Positions 55,281 through 64,000 of a DNA stretch of 64,000 nt are shown one piece after another. Under the pieces are notes generated by a model. That model worked only from the letters and a program-made list of their open reading frames with translations. It was not told the origin of the DNA and did not search any database. The position numbers and the translations under genes were made by a program. Location: contig NZ_FNXY01000002.1 in the NCBI RefSeq assembly GCF_900108855.1, positions 920,967-984,966 of the forward strand, read 5' to 3'. Numbering within the stretch: the stretch's first letter is position 1; the number at the start of each line of letters is the position of its first letter. Source of the stretch: Dyadobacter koreensis. Lineage in GTDB: Bacteria > Bacteroidota > Bacteroidia > Cytophagales > Spirosomataceae.

Positions 55281-55928
55281 TCAATTTTTTCGAAGCGCTG
55301 CAATCGTGGCGTGCGGATCGGAAGAATTAAATACAAAACTTCCGGCTACCAGAATGTCAGCACCGTTCTCAACGAGAGATCTGGCATTTGTATTGTTCAC
55401 ACCGCCATCGACCTCGATTTTGAAATCCGCGCCGAGTTCTTCACGCATATAGTTTAACTTGTAAATTTTCCGGTACGAGTTTTCAATAAATTTCTGACCT
55501 CCAAAACCCGGATTAACGGACATGATCAAAACCAGAGATAGATCCGACAATATTTCAGAAAGCAATTCCACAGGCGTATGAGGATTCAAAGCGACTCCGG
55601 CCTGCATACCTAACTCTTTGATTAACTGGATTGTGCGATGTAAGTGAGGACATGCTTCATAGTGCACCGTTAAAATATCAGCCCCGGCATCGCGAAAATT
55701 TTCAAGATAACGTTCTGGTTTTTCAATCATCAAATGAAAATCCAGCGGCTTTGTTGAATAGCGTTTGATCGCCTGTGCAACCGGGAAACCGAAAGAAATA
55801 TTGGGGACAAACACACCATCCATGATGTCTACATGTATGTAATCTGCTTCACTCGTATTAAGCATTTCAACGTCGCGTTGCAGATTTGCAAAATCTGCGG
55901 CAAGAATGGAAGGGGCAACTGCAGCCAT
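55281..55928 (-). CDS. rpe: Ribulose-phosphate 3-epimerase
   Basis: 215 residues, normal length. Interconverts ribulose 5-phosphate and xylulose 5-phosphate in the pentose phosphate pathway. Metal ligands are in place: His32 and Asp34 (YIHVDIMDGVFVPN), His65 (DFHLMIEKP) and Asp174 (KIEVDGGVN). The phosphate-binding loop NPGFGGQKFI and the ADILVAGSFVF strand are conserved. Start ATG 55928. Confidence 0.97.
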   Translation of the reverse strand: MAAVAPSILAADFANLQRDVEMLNTSEADYIHVDIMDGVFVPNISFGFPVAQAIKRYSTKPLDFHLMIEKPERYLENFRDAGADILTVHYEACPHLHRTIQLIKELGMQAGVALNPHTPVELLSEILSDLSLVLIMSVNPGFGGQKFIENSYRKIYKLNYMREELGADFKIEVDGGVNNTNARSLVENGADILVAGSFVFNSSDPHATIAALRKN

Positions 55929-56036
55929 TATGAAAAGTAGTAATGTTTAAATCCGGGGCGAATTTAAGGAATTTATAGGGAAGATGTAAATTCGAGGGAA
56001 CTGCGAGATTTTTAGGCTGTTGCCCGGTTCCCGGAG

Positions 56037-56561
56037 TTACTCAAACAATGGAGCAACGGAGAAACTTAAACCGTTCAACAATTTGGATTTTACTACTTGA
56101 TCATCTGTGGCAGTTGAAAATAACTTGTACTGATTGCCGTCCAGGGAATAAATTTCTACGGTAGCATATTCGGGAAGAACTATCCAATATTCTTTAACAC
56201 TATATTTTTCATAGAGTTCTTTTTTTTCAATTGTATCTAAATGAAAAGAGCTTTTTGAGACAATTTCCACCAATAAGTCTGGTACACCCCGGATCCAATC
56301 TTTAACGATATCTGCGTTTTCTTTGCTGATAAATATCAAATCGGGTTGAACGCGATTAATATCTTCCTCTAAAATAACGTCAAGAGGAGCATTGTAAATT
56401 TCGCCTAAATTTTCTTTTTCAACATATCCATCAAGAATCCTATGAATTCTTTTGGATATTTTTTGATGATAAGATTTCGGACTAGGAGACATGATTTCTT
56501 TGCCGTTAATAATTTGCGTCAAATCCCAGTCTTGAAGTACCGTTTCTTCTCTATGGATCAT
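56037..56561 (-). CDS. Uma2/DUF820 family putative endonuclease
   Basis: 174 residues. The restriction-endonuclease-like core is seen as VQPDLIFISKENADIV, then GVPDLLVEIVSKSS, and ELYEKYSVKEYWIVLPEYAT. PD...ExK-type residues are in PDLLVEIVSKSS (Asp, Glu and Lys). The family is abundant in cyanobacteria and Bacteroidota; its biological role is not established. It stands alone between rpe and ligA, in opposite orientation to ligA. Confidence 0.88.
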   Translation of the reverse strand: MIHREETVLQDWDLTQIINGKEIMSPSPKSYHQKISKRIHRILDGYVEKENLGEIYNAPLDVILEEDINRVQPDLIFISKENADIVKDWIRGVPDLLVEIVSKSSFHLDTIEKKELYEKYSVKEYWIVLPEYATVEIYSLDGNQYKLFSTATDDQVVKSKLLNGLSFSVAPLFE

Positions 56562-56628
56562 TTTAATCAGCGTTTTTTACGAAAATACATAAATAATTAC
56601 ATATAGCGGCTAACTTTCGATCTTTCCT

Positions 56629-56636
56629 TAAATTTG
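56629..56636 (+). promoter_or_regulatory. Candidate ligA -7 promoter box (TAAATTTG)
   Basis: Exact TAnnTTTG match 75 bases before the ligA ATG, in the divergent intergenic region. A -33 element is not clear. Confidence 0.38.
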
Positions 56637-56710
56637 TGCCGGAATGATAAAATTCAAAGTATCATTCCTAGATATAAGATAATTCCCAGCCGCAATATCC
56701 AATAAAAACC

Positions 56711-58798
56711 ATGAACCCGGAAGAACGCATTAACGAACTTATACAACAGATTGATCATTACAATTTTCAATATTATCAGGAAAGCATTTCTGAAATATCT
56801 GATTATGATTTTGATCAGTTATTGAAAGAGCTGGCTAAGCTGGAAAATGAGTTTCCCGAGTTTAAACGCAGCGATTCACCAACACAGCGGGTGGGAGGGA
56901 CAATTACCAAAAATTTCAATGCCGTATATCACCGTTATCCGATGTTGTCGCTGGATAATACTTACAATGAACAGGAGCTCCGAGATTTCGATGAACGTGT
57001 TCGAAAAGGGCTGGATGGCGAAGCTTACGAATATATCTGTGAACTGAAATTTGACGGGATTTCACTCAGTTTTACATATGAAAATGGTGTGCTCGTTCGC
57101 GGCGTTACGCGTGGGGATGGAACGCGCGGAGACGAAATTACAAACAATGTCAAGACAATAAAGTCGCTTCCGTTGCGCGTCAAGTCGAAAGAAATTCCTC
57201 CAATTTTTGAAATCCGTGGAGAAGGATTTATGCCTTTTCAGTCTTTTCAAAAATTGAATGAAGAGATGGAAGCATTAGGAGTTAATCTTTATGCAAACCC
57301 CAGAAACGCTGCATCCGGTTCGTTTAAGTTGCAAGACTCTGCAGAAACGGCCCGCCGGTCACTCGACTGTTATATCTATTCATTTTTGAGCGATGAAACT
57401 GTTTTTGCCAGTCACGAAGAAAGTTTGCTTGCGCTCAAATCATGGGGATTTAATATTTCTCCGGGTTGGAAAAAGGTGACCAACATCGACGACGTCATCG
57501 CCTACATTCATGAATGGGAGGAAAAACGTGCCACATTGCCGCTGGCAACCGATGGTATCGTAATAAAGGTGAATTCTTTTGAACAACAAAAAGAACTGGG
57601 ATTTACTGCGAAAAGTCCGCGGTGGGCCATTTCGTTTAAATATAAAGCGGAAAATAAACCAGCCATTTTACGTTACGTAAATTTTCAGGTAGGAAGAACG
57701 GGAAACGTCACGCCCGTAGCGAATCTTTGTGCGGAAAGCGAACGGACTGTTCCTTATAACAAAGTAAAAGGTGTGCATTTGTCGGGTACATATGTGAAAC
57801 GTGCAACGCTGCATAATGCCAACGAACTTGAAAGACTGAATGTACAATTGGGCGATACCGTTTTTGTAGAGAAAAGTGGAGAAATTATTCCAAAAATAAC
57901 AGGAGTCGATCTCACCAAACGTGAACTATTCCATACCGAGCCGATCGTATTTCCAACAAATTGTCCGGAATGCGGCTCTCTTTTGGCAAGAAATGAAGGC
58001 GAAGTCGCCTACTATTGTCCCAATGACAGCGCTTGTCCGCCGCAACTAAAAGGCAGAATTGAACATTTCATTCATAGAAAGGCGATGAATATCGACAGCC
58101 TTGGTGAGGGAAAAATTGAAGTGCTTTTTGACAATCATCTGGTCAGAACGCCGGCAGATTTATATGATCTGAATTACGAAAAGCTTCTGGGACTGGAAAA
58201 AAATATTGTTAATGAGGAAACCGGTAAGACCAAGAAAATAAGTTTCAGGGAAAAAACAGTTGAAAATATTTTGAAAGGACTGGAAACCTCCAAAACCGCA
58301 CCTTTCAAAAATGTTTTATTCGGACTAGGAATTCGTTTTGTCGGCGCAACGGTAGCGGAAAAACTAACAGCTTATTTCAAAAATATCACAGCGCTCCGGT
58401 CTGCCACATTAGAAGAACTTATCGCGGTCCCGGAAATCGGTGGAAGAATTGCTCAGAGTGTCATTGCTTATTTTGCAGTACCAGAAAATCAGCTGGTTAT
58501 GGAACGTCTGGAAAAAGCCGGCCTGCAAATGACGACTGACGACAAACCCGTCGAAATGGAAAGTACGATGCTGGAAGGAAAAACATTTGTGATTTCCGGT
58601 GTCTTCGCAAATTTTGAGCGAGACGATCTGAAACATAAGATCGAAGCCAACGGTGGACGGGTTTTGAGCGGCGTTTCGGGGAAATTGAATTATCTCCTGG
58701 CGGGTGATAACATGGGACCTTCCAAACTTGAAAAGGCCAGAAAATTGGGTGTGACGATCCTGTCAGAAGAAGAATTTTTAGGAATGATTCAAAAATGA
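56711..58798 (+). CDS. ligA: NAD-dependent DNA ligase
   Basis: 695 residues, close to the usual 670. Seals nicks in DNA using NAD+. The Ia domain has HYNFQYYQE, followed by the adenylation domain with catalytic Lys113 in CELKFDGISLSF and DGIVIKVN. The OB fold includes GRTGNVTPVANL. The zinc finger is CPECGSLLARNEGEVAYYCP plus a further Cys in SACPPQ. Helix-hairpin-helix repeats and a C-terminal BRCT domain (MLEGKTFVISGVFANFERDD) complete it. A small insertion (about residues 496-512) is typical of Bacteroidota ligases. Confidence 0.98.
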   Translation: MNPEERINELIQQIDHYNFQYYQESISEISDYDFDQLLKELAKLENEFPEFKRSDSPTQRVGGTITKNFNAVYHRYPMLSLDNTYNEQELRDFDERVRKGLDGEAYEYICELKFDGISLSFTYENGVLVRGVTRGDGTRGDEITNNVKTIKSLPLRVKSKEIPPIFEIRGEGFMPFQSFQKLNEEMEALGVNLYANPRNAASGSFKLQDSAETARRSLDCYIYSFLSDETVFASHEESLLALKSWGFNISPGWKKVTNIDDVIAYIHEWEEKRATLPLATDGIVIKVNSFEQQKELGFTAKSPRWAISFKYKAENKPAILRYVNFQVGRTGNVTPVANLCAESERTVPYNKVKGVHLSGTYVKRATLHNANELERLNVQLGDTVFVEKSGEIIPKITGVDLTKRELFHTEPIVFPTNCPECGSLLARNEGEVAYYCPNDSACPPQLKGRIEHFIHRKAMNIDSLGEGKIEVLFDNHLVRTPADLYDLNYEKLLGLEKNIVNEETGKTKKISFREKTVENILKGLETSKTAPFKNVLFGLGIRFVGATVAEKLTAYFKNITALRSATLEELIAVPEIGGRIAQSVIAYFAVPENQLVMERLEKAGLQMTTDDKPVEMESTMLEGKTFVISGVFANFERDDLKHKIEANGGRVLSGVSGKLNYLLAGDNMGPSKLEKARKLGVTILSEEEFLGMIQK

Positions 58799-58821
58799 TG
58801 AAGGAAATTGAGTCAGGTAAC

Positions 58822-58829
58822 TAACTTTG
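58822..58829 (+). promoter_or_regulatory. Candidate dapA -7 promoter box (TAACTTTG)
   Basis: Exact TAnnTTTG match 33 bases before the dapA ATG, between ligA and dapA. No good -33 element at the standard spacing, so dapA may also be read through from ligA. Confidence 0.38.
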
Positions 58830-58861
58830 TGTTTTAAAATCAACAATTATATAAGAAAATA

Positions 58862-59752
58862 ATGCCATTGGACGAACGTTTCAAAGGAGTCGGAGCAGCG
58901 CTGATTACCCCCTTTGATGAACAGCAAGAAATTGACTACGCTGGTTTACAAAAGTTAATCGAATTCGTGTCGGAAGGAGGAGTGGATTATCTGGTCGTGC
59001 AAGGAACAACCGGGGAATCTCCAACAATTTCATCGACAGAAAAAGACGAAATTCTGGCATTTTCAAAGAAGCATAACACAAAGGGATTGCCGATTGTGTA
59101 TGGTTTGGGTGGAAATGACACGAGATCAGTCCTTGAAACAATCCGAAAGACCGACCTAAACGGCGTTGATGCGATTTTGTCCGTTTGTCCATATTATAAC
59201 AAGCCAACACAAGAAGGAATTATAGCGCATTTCACTGCGATCGCGGATGCATCGCCAGTGCCTGTTTTGTTATACAATGTTCCCGGTCGCACGGTGATCA
59301 ACATGAAAGCCGAAACGATCCTGAAACTTGCAGAACATCCGAATATAATTGGCATAAAAGATGCAGGCGGAAGTATCGAACAAAGTATGGAGCTCGCTGC
59401 GCACGCGCCAAAAGATTTTCTTTTGCTTTCCGGTGACGATAATCTGGTGACAACCATGTGCAGTGTAGGCTGGCATGGTGTTATCTCGGTGATAGCCAAC
59501 GGATTTCCACGTGAATTTACCGATTTGACATGGCATGCAATTGAAGGAAATTTCAAAGAGGCTGCCAAATTACAATTGGCATTTTTAGAATTTGACACAT
59601 TGTTATATATCGAATCGAATCCTGTTGGGATAAAAAAATGTCTTGAAATTAAAGGCGTTTGCAGTTCGGAAGTTCGCTTGCCGTTATTAAAGGCTTCGGC
59701 GCAGTTGAGCGAAAAATTAGAAAAAGCAATGATCCGGGAAGGGTTCATTTAA
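58862..59752 (+). CDS. dapA: 4-hydroxy-tetrahydrodipicolinate synthase
   Basis: 296 residues. Condenses pyruvate with aspartate semialdehyde in lysine and diaminopimelate synthesis. Schiff-base Lys166 (IIGIKDAGG), catalytic Tyr138 (YNVPGRT) and the TTGE motif at 49-52 are all present, with the SVCPYYNKPTQEG loop. Start ATG 58862 is 63 bases after ligA. A terminator follows at 59779. Confidence 0.96.
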   Translation: MPLDERFKGVGAALITPFDEQQEIDYAGLQKLIEFVSEGGVDYLVVQGTTGESPTISSTEKDEILAFSKKHNTKGLPIVYGLGGNDTRSVLETIRKTDLNGVDAILSVCPYYNKPTQEGIIAHFTAIADASPVPVLLYNVPGRTVINMKAETILKLAEHPNIIGIKDAGGSIEQSMELAAHAPKDFLLLSGDDNLVTTMCSVGWHGVISVIANGFPREFTDLTWHAIEGNFKEAAKLQLAFLEFDTLLYIESNPVGIKKCLEIKGVCSSEVRLPLLKASAQLSEKLEKAMIREGFI

Positions 59753-59778
59753 GCACTTCCTGATCAATATTATTTTGG

Positions 59779-59809
59779 CATCATAGATTGAAAAATCTAT
59801 GATGTTTTT
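59779..59809 (+). terminator. Rho-independent terminator after dapA
   Basis: An 11-bp stem, CATCATAGATT/AATCTATGATG, with a 4-base loop, followed by TTTTT, 26 bases after the dapA stop. Confidence 0.93.
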
Positions 59810-59860
59810 GTTTAAGCATAGTTGTTCTGTCAATTTTCGGATCATTTAATTATATCTGAC

Positions 59861-60925
59861 ATGATTACCTTCTATCCCGGTCCCTCCAAGATATACCCAC
59901 AAGTCGAGCAATATTTGTCGGATGCATATCAAAGCGGAATTTTAAGTGTCAATCACCGTAGTGAGGCTTTTATGACTATGTTGAAAGAGACGATTGAGAC
60001 AATGAAAATCAATCTTGGTATTCCGGAAGATTATGAAATTTACTTTTGTTCATCCGCAACAGAATGCTGGGAAATTATCGCGCAATCGCTGATATCCACT
60101 AAAAGTCTACATGTATTTAATGGAGCATTTGGCGAAAAATGGCTGGAATATACTCAGAAAATCAAACCCGGGTCCAGCGGTTTTTCTTTTGATATAAACA
60201 CTTTGCCAAAGATTTCTGATATCATTGCTGATCAGGAAAATGAAGTGATTTGTCTCACGCACAACGAAACTTCGAATGGAACCGCTTTGCCATTTTCTTT
60301 TTTTACTGAATTACGAAAGCAGACAGAGCAGCTGATTGCCGTGGACGCGACGTCGTCCATGGCGGGAGTAGAATTTCCCTGGAAAGAGGCTGATCTTTGG
60401 TATGCTTCCGTTCAAAAATGTTTTGGACTTCCGGCAGGTCTGAGCGTCCTGGTTGCTTCTCCACGGGCGATACAACAGGCAGAAAAGATTGGGGAACGCG
60501 ATTTTTACAATAGTTTTCTGTTTCTCAGGGACAACTTTCTGAAATATCAGACACCTTATACGCCAAACGCGTTGGGGATTTATCTGGCTGGACGTGTAAT
60601 GAAGCAGGTTGAATCACTTCCTATTGTTTCGACAAAAACGAAAAAGAGAGCGAAGGAGTGGTATGCATTTCTTGCGGAGCATGGATATTCGGTGCTTGTA
60701 AATCAGGAAGATGTTAGATCTGATACGGTTATTGCAGTTTCCGGCAGCAAAGATCAGGTGGCTTATATAAAAAAGGCAGCCAAAGAAAATGGAATTATGC
60801 TGGGAAACGGATATGGGGTCTGGAAAGAAACCACGTTCAGAATTGCCAACTTTCCTGCCATTTCACAAGACGAAATTGATCAGTTGAAAAATTTTCTAAA
60901 AGGTAAATCGAGCCTGCCCGCATGA
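59861..60925 (+). CDS. Class V aminotransferase, phosphoserine transaminase-like
   Basis: 354 residues from ATG 59861, where the family N-terminus begins (ITFYPGPSKIYPQVE); a TTG at 59822 would add 13 unrelated residues. PLP-enzyme fold: VNHRSEAFMTM, YFCSSATECWE, VDATSSMAGVEFPWKEADLW with the cofactor-contact Asp, and the Schiff-base Lys in ASVQKCFGLPAGLSV. Resembles SerC and related alanine-glyoxylate aminotransferases; which substrate is used is uncertain. No serA is adjacent. Confidence 0.87.
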   Translation: MITFYPGPSKIYPQVEQYLSDAYQSGILSVNHRSEAFMTMLKETIETMKINLGIPEDYEIYFCSSATECWEIIAQSLISTKSLHVFNGAFGEKWLEYTQKIKPGSSGFSFDINTLPKISDIIADQENEVICLTHNETSNGTALPFSFFTELRKQTEQLIAVDATSSMAGVEFPWKEADLWYASVQKCFGLPAGLSVLVASPRAIQQAEKIGERDFYNSFLFLRDNFLKYQTPYTPNALGIYLAGRVMKQVESLPIVSTKTKKRAKEWYAFLAEHGYSVLVNQEDVRSDTVIAVSGSKDQVAYIKKAAKENGIMLGNGYGVWKETTFRIANFPAISQDEIDQLKNFLKGKSSLPA

Positions 60926-60992
60926 GTAGTAATGTCAAAGGATTGTATTTATAGTTAAAAAAGTCGTTTACTCAATACAGGATAAGCCCATC

Positions 60993-61706
60993 GTGTTAAT
61001 AGATATGTTGCATCAGTACCAGACACAAACAAAATGTCTGGTAGCCCTCGATTCCATTATTTTCGGTTTCGACGGTCAGGAGTTAAAATTATTATTGGTC
61101 AATCGTGGTATTGAAGATGAGCATCACACCTGGTCGCTAATGGGCGGATGGGTGCAGCCGGATGAAAGTCTGGAAGAGGCTTCGACGAGAATTTTGTATG
61201 AACTGACGAGCCTTACCGATATATATCTTGAACAGCTTCACACATTTGGAAATCCCAAACGTGACCCAGTGGAGCGTACTGTTTCGGTTGCTTATTTTGC
61301 CTTGATTAACGTTGAAGATTACGATAATAAGATTTCTAAAAATTTCGAAGCGCAGTGGTTTTCAATGCAGGAATTACCGCAATTGTTGTTTGACCATAGT
61401 GCGATGGTTCAGATGGCGATTGAGCATTTAAGATATAAGGCATCCCAACATCCCATTGGTTTTGAGCTGCTTCCGGAAAAATTCACAATTCCGCAGCTTC
61501 AAAAATTGTATGAAGCGATTTTCGGAACGGAGCTTGACAAGCGGAATTTCAGCAGGAAACTTTTATCCACGCATTTGCTGATCAAACTGGATGAAAAGCA
61601 AAAAGGTTTCTCTAAAAAGGGTGCTTATTATTACAAGATCGACGAGGAAAAATATAAAAAACAGTTTAACACCTTCCTGAACTTTTTGCCGAATGGAAAC
61701 GGTTAA
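60993..61706 (+). CDS. Nudix-domain transcriptional regulator, NrtR/AraR-like
   Basis: 237 residues (GTG 60993; an ATG four codons later is possible). Residues 12-145 form a Nudix fold, and residues 155-235 a winged helix (FTIPQLQKLYEAIFGTELDK, RNFSRKLLSTHLLI). The Nudix box reads GGWVQPDESLEEASTRILYE: it keeps the first Glu but has RIL in place of REx and loses the EE pair. Hydrolysis is therefore unlikely and ligand sensing likely. This is the arrangement of NrtR and of the Bacteroides arabinose regulator AraR. Target genes are not evident nearby. Confidence 0.87.
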   Translation: MLIDMLHQYQTQTKCLVALDSIIFGFDGQELKLLLVNRGIEDEHHTWSLMGGWVQPDESLEEASTRILYELTSLTDIYLEQLHTFGNPKRDPVERTVSVAYFALINVEDYDNKISKNFEAQWFSMQELPQLLFDHSAMVQMAIEHLRYKASQHPIGFELLPEKFTIPQLQKLYEAIFGTELDKRNFSRKLLSTHLLIKLDEKQKGFSKKGAYYYKIDEEKYKKQFNTFLNFLPNGNG

Positions 61707-61798
61707 GCCGTATTTAAATCGTTAGCTTAACAATAAAAGGTTGTGTAAGAAACGGGTTTTGTTCAACTTTGCGGCATAATCCTAGAATTGGTGTCGTC

Positions 61799-62368
61799 AT
61801 GTTCAACTTCAAAGAAATACTTTCCGTAACGCTGATTCTCTTTTCAGTGATTGATGTGCTGGGTTCAATCCCGATTATCGTAGATTTCAGGAAGAAACTT
61901 GGAAAGATCGAATCAGAAAAAGCAACGCTGGCTGCCGGCGGGATTATGATCGCTTTTTTGTTTTTGGGAGAAAGACTCTTGAGCCTTTTTGGCGTAGATG
62001 TTGCTTCTTTTGCAGTCGCCGGTGCGATCATTCTTTTTCTTTTGGGGTTAGAAATGATTCTGGGCAGAAATATTTTCAAGCATGATAATATCAGCGTAAG
62101 TGCTGCTTCCATTGTGCCGATCGCGTTTCCGATTATTGCAGGAGCAGGTACGATGACTACGTTGCTGGCGCTGCGTACAACATATGAGATCAAAAATATA
62201 TTGGTAGGCGTTTTGCTCAATTTATTTTTTATTTACATCGTTCTCAAATCATCCAACTGGATTGAAAACAAGCTCGGGCAGGGAGGAACGGATATTCTTC
62301 GGAAAGTTTTCGGAATCATTCTGCTGGCCATTTCGATCAAACTTTTCAAGACCAATCTGGTTTTGTAA
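61799..62368 (+). CDS. MarC family integral membrane protein
   Basis: 189 residues from ATG 61799; a TTG at 61769 is less likely. Six membrane segments. Family features: LILFSVIDVLGSIPIIVDF at the N-terminus, GVDVASFAVAGAIILFLLGL, then SIVPIAFPIIAGAGTMTTLL. The MarC/UPF0056 family has no settled function, and the old link to multiple antibiotic resistance is not supported. Lies 43 bases upstream of the pyrophosphohydrolase gene. Confidence 0.92.
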   Translation: MFNFKEILSVTLILFSVIDVLGSIPIIVDFRKKLGKIESEKATLAAGGIMIAFLFLGERLLSLFGVDVASFAVAGAIILFLLGLEMILGRNIFKHDNISVSAASIVPIAFPIIAGAGTMTTLLALRTTYEIKNILVGVLLNLFFIYIVLKSSNWIENKLGQGGTDILRKVFGIILLAISIKLFKTNLVL

Positions 62369-62410
62369 TAGCTCATTTTTAAGTAATAAAATTCAAATTT
62401 CGATAATACA

Positions 62411-62878
62411 ATGCAACAATTAGATAGCCTTAACCAAGTCGCTGAGTTCCATAAAACGTTCAAACATCCGATTCTTGAAACCCCAACAATTCCATCCGAA
62501 GACCGCAGCCGTTTACGTGTTGCTCTTTTGGCAGAAGAATTGAAGGAACTGGAAGTGGCGATTTTGGAAAAAGACCTTGTAGAGATTGCAGATGCTCTTT
62601 GCGACCTGCAGTATGTACTTTCGGGGGCAGTTCTTGAGTTTGGTTTAGGTAATAAATTCAGAGCTTTATTTGATGAGGTGCAGCGTTCGAATATGTCAAA
62701 AGCGTGCGTGAGTGTGGAAGAGGCAGAGGCGACGGTGGCGCATTACAATGCAAAAGGCACGGAATGTTACTATAAAGAGGACAATGGTAAATACCTCGTT
62801 TACCGGACTGCGGACGACAAAACGTTGAAGAATATCAACTATTCGCCGGCAGATCTTTCAGGTATTATTGCGTCTTAA
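62411..62878 (+). CDS. MazG-like nucleoside triphosphate pyrophosphohydrolase family protein
   Basis: 155 residues, all-alpha. The metal-binding pattern is LLAEELKELEVAILEKDL (ExxE) followed by EIADALCDLQYVLSG (ExxD), as in the all-alpha NTP-pyrophosphatase (HisE/MazG) superfamily. Probably cleaves non-canonical nucleoside triphosphates to monophosphates. Domain ends near residue 100; the C-terminal tail (ECYYKEDNGKYLVYRTAD) is typical of the Bacteroidota members. pepT begins 32 bases downstream. Confidence 0.87.
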   Translation: MQQLDSLNQVAEFHKTFKHPILETPTIPSEDRSRLRVALLAEELKELEVAILEKDLVEIADALCDLQYVLSGAVLEFGLGNKFRALFDEVQRSNMSKACVSVEEAEATVAHYNAKGTECYYKEDNGKYLVYRTADDKTLKNINYSPADLSGIIAS

Positions 62879-62909
62879 AATTCGTTTTTCCTTTTAATCC
62901 AAGATAAAA

Positions 62910-64000
62910 ATGTCTTCCGTTTTAAACCGATTTCTGAGCTATGTCCAGATTGATACACAATCTGATCCGCAATCAACAAGTTTTCCCAGTACTGAAAAAC
63001 AGAGAGATCTTAGTAATCAGCTGGTGATCGAATTGCAGGAATTAGGTATCGAAGATGCGCATTTGGATGAGCACGGTTATGTGTATGCGACCATTCCTGC
63101 AAACTCTGAAAAATCCAACATTCCGGTGATTTGCTTCTGCTCGCATGTAGATACCTCTCCGGATGTAACGGGTGCGAATGTTGAACCGATTGTACATCAG
63201 AAATGGAATGGAGAAGATATTATCTTACCGGATGATCCGACGCAGATACTGAAACTGTCAGAGCACCCGGATTTAAAAAACCAGATTGGAAATGATGTTG
63301 TCACAGCGAGCGGAACGACTCTTTTAGGGGCGGACAACAAAGCAGGCGTCGCTGAAATTATGGCTGCCGCTGAAATTTTAGTAACTGACAAGAGAATAAA
63401 ACACGGAAAGATAAAAATACTTTTCACGCCTGACGAAGAGGTAGGTCGCGGTACTGAAAAAGTTGATCTGGATAAGCTCGGTGCAGATTACGGATATACT
63501 GTGGATGGTGAGGCGGTCGGCACGATGGAAGATGAAACTTTTTCGGCCGATGGGGTGAAAATCACAATTCATGGTGTGAGTACGCATCCGGGGTATGCGA
63601 TTGGAAAGCTTGAAAACGCGTTGAAAATTGCCGGAGAAATTCTGGCTGCGTTGCCAAAAAACCTTTCACCGGAAGCAACTGAAGATAAGGAAGGATTTAT
63701 TCACCCGGTTCATGTCGAAGGAATTCAGGAGCAGGCGGTTTTGAATTTTATCATACGCGATTTTACGGAATTTGGTTTACATGAAAAGGAAACCTTGCTA
63801 AAAGAAATTATGGAAAGGGTTTTGTTGAGTTACCCAAATTCAAAAGCAGAATTTAAAGTAACAGAGCAATACAGAAACATGAAAGAAATTCTGGACCAGC
63901 ATCCGCAGATCATTGACAACGCGATGGAAGCTATGAAACGTTCCGGGCTAAATCCGATTACAAGAAGTATCCGCGGAGGAACGGACGGATCAAGATTATC
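62910..64000 (+). CDS. pepT: Peptidase T (tripeptide aminopeptidase), 3' end cut by window edge
   Basis: About 363 codons of a usual 410 are inside the window, open to the last base. M20 family zinc-peptidase motifs are present: FCSHVDTSPDVTG (metal His and catalytic Asp), GADNKAGVAEIM, the metal-site TPDEEVGRG, DGEAVGTMEDETF and the dimerisation domain HGVSTHPGYAIGKLENAL. It ends in the ITRSIRGGTDGSRL region, with the last metal ligand just beyond. Removes N-terminal residues from tripeptides in the cytoplasm. Confidence 0.96.
   Translation, partial: MSSVLNRFLSYVQIDTQSDPQSTSFPSTEKQRDLSNQLVIELQELGIEDAHLDEHGYVYATIPANSEKSNIPVICFCSHVDTSPDVTGANVEPIVHQKWNGEDIILPDDPTQILKLSEHPDLKNQIGNDVVTASGTTLLGADNKAGVAEIMAAAEILVTDKRIKHGKIKILFTPDEEVGRGTEKVDLDKLGADYGYTVDGEAVGTMEDETFSADGVKITIHGVSTHPGYAIGKLENALKIAGEILAALPKNLSPEATEDKEGFIHPVHVEGIQEQAVLNFIIRDFTEFGLHEKETLLKEIMERVLLSYPNSKAEFKVTEQYRNMKEILDQHPQIIDNAMEAMKRSGLNPITRSIRGGTDGSRL

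Noticed and set aside
61799..62368. MarC as an antibiotic resistance determinant
   Set aside because: The historical name is not supported by function; the family role is unknown.

Overview
The window looks like chromosome from a member of the Bacteroidota, most likely order Cytophagales and probably near Dyadobacter. The genus is an inference from gene content, not a measured match. Supporting signs are three SusC/SusD pairs, an ECF sigma / FecR pair feeding an STN-bearing SusC, Tat-exported sugar oxidoreductase and isomerase proteins, DUF1080 and PmoA-like proteins, weak Shine-Dalgarno sequences, and -7 boxes of the TAnnTTTG type. I saw no tRNA, rRNA, CRISPR array, insertion sequence or phage gene.

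Layout. (1) 1-2135: the 5' part of alaS on the minus strand, cut by the window edge. (2) 2741-16306: a polysaccharide utilization locus. It has a lone FecR-N-domain membrane protein, an ECF sigma factor, FecR, SusC with an STN domain, SusD, two small lipoproteins, a heparinase II/III-family gene broken by one in-frame TAG codon, and a PL8-type lyase. This suggests a uronic-acid-containing polysaccharide. (3) 16307-27319: a long AT-rich regulatory region followed by two further SusC/SusD pairs. Both SusC genes have the same 17-base operator-like word upstream. (4) 27433-32453: exported xylose-isomerase-like TIM barrel, double-DUF1080 hydrolase, Gfo/Idh/MocA oxidoreductase and PmoA-like protein. 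This set matches the known logic of glycoside cleavage through a 3-keto intermediate. (5) 32539-38360: M14 carboxypeptidase, an unrecognised protein, a DUF1648 protein, a class 3 lipase and a Na+/H+ antiporter.

(6) 38379-51656: a minus-strand envelope-glycan cluster. It holds an SGNH/AlgX-like protein, a large unrecognised membrane-anchored protein, a GT2, an acyltransferase 3, two polytopic GT-C-like proteins, a split transketolase, and an SDR epimerase fused to a GT2 lying between the two transketolase halves. Overlaps and 2-base gaps indicate translational coupling. (7) 51716-56561: an OmpA/PD40 protein, a DUF4038 glycosidase-like protein, rpe and a Uma2-family protein. (8) 56711-64000: mostly housekeeping genes on the plus strand: ligA, dapA, a class V aminotransferase, a Nudix-type regulator with a degenerate Nudix box, marC-like, a MazG-like pyrophosphohydrolase, and pepT running off the window.

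How the parts fit. The first locus is probably induced by transenvelope signalling: substrate-loaded SusC signals through its STN domain to FecR, which releases the sigma factor. The second and third SusC/D pairs lack STN domains and sigma genes. They appear instead to share a repressor with a LacI-type (central CpG) site that is encoded elsewhere. The third pair sits directly upstream of the 3-keto-glycoside enzymes and may feed them. The two parts most worth following are the periplasmic oxidation-cleavage set and the split transketolase with the epimerase-GT fusion.
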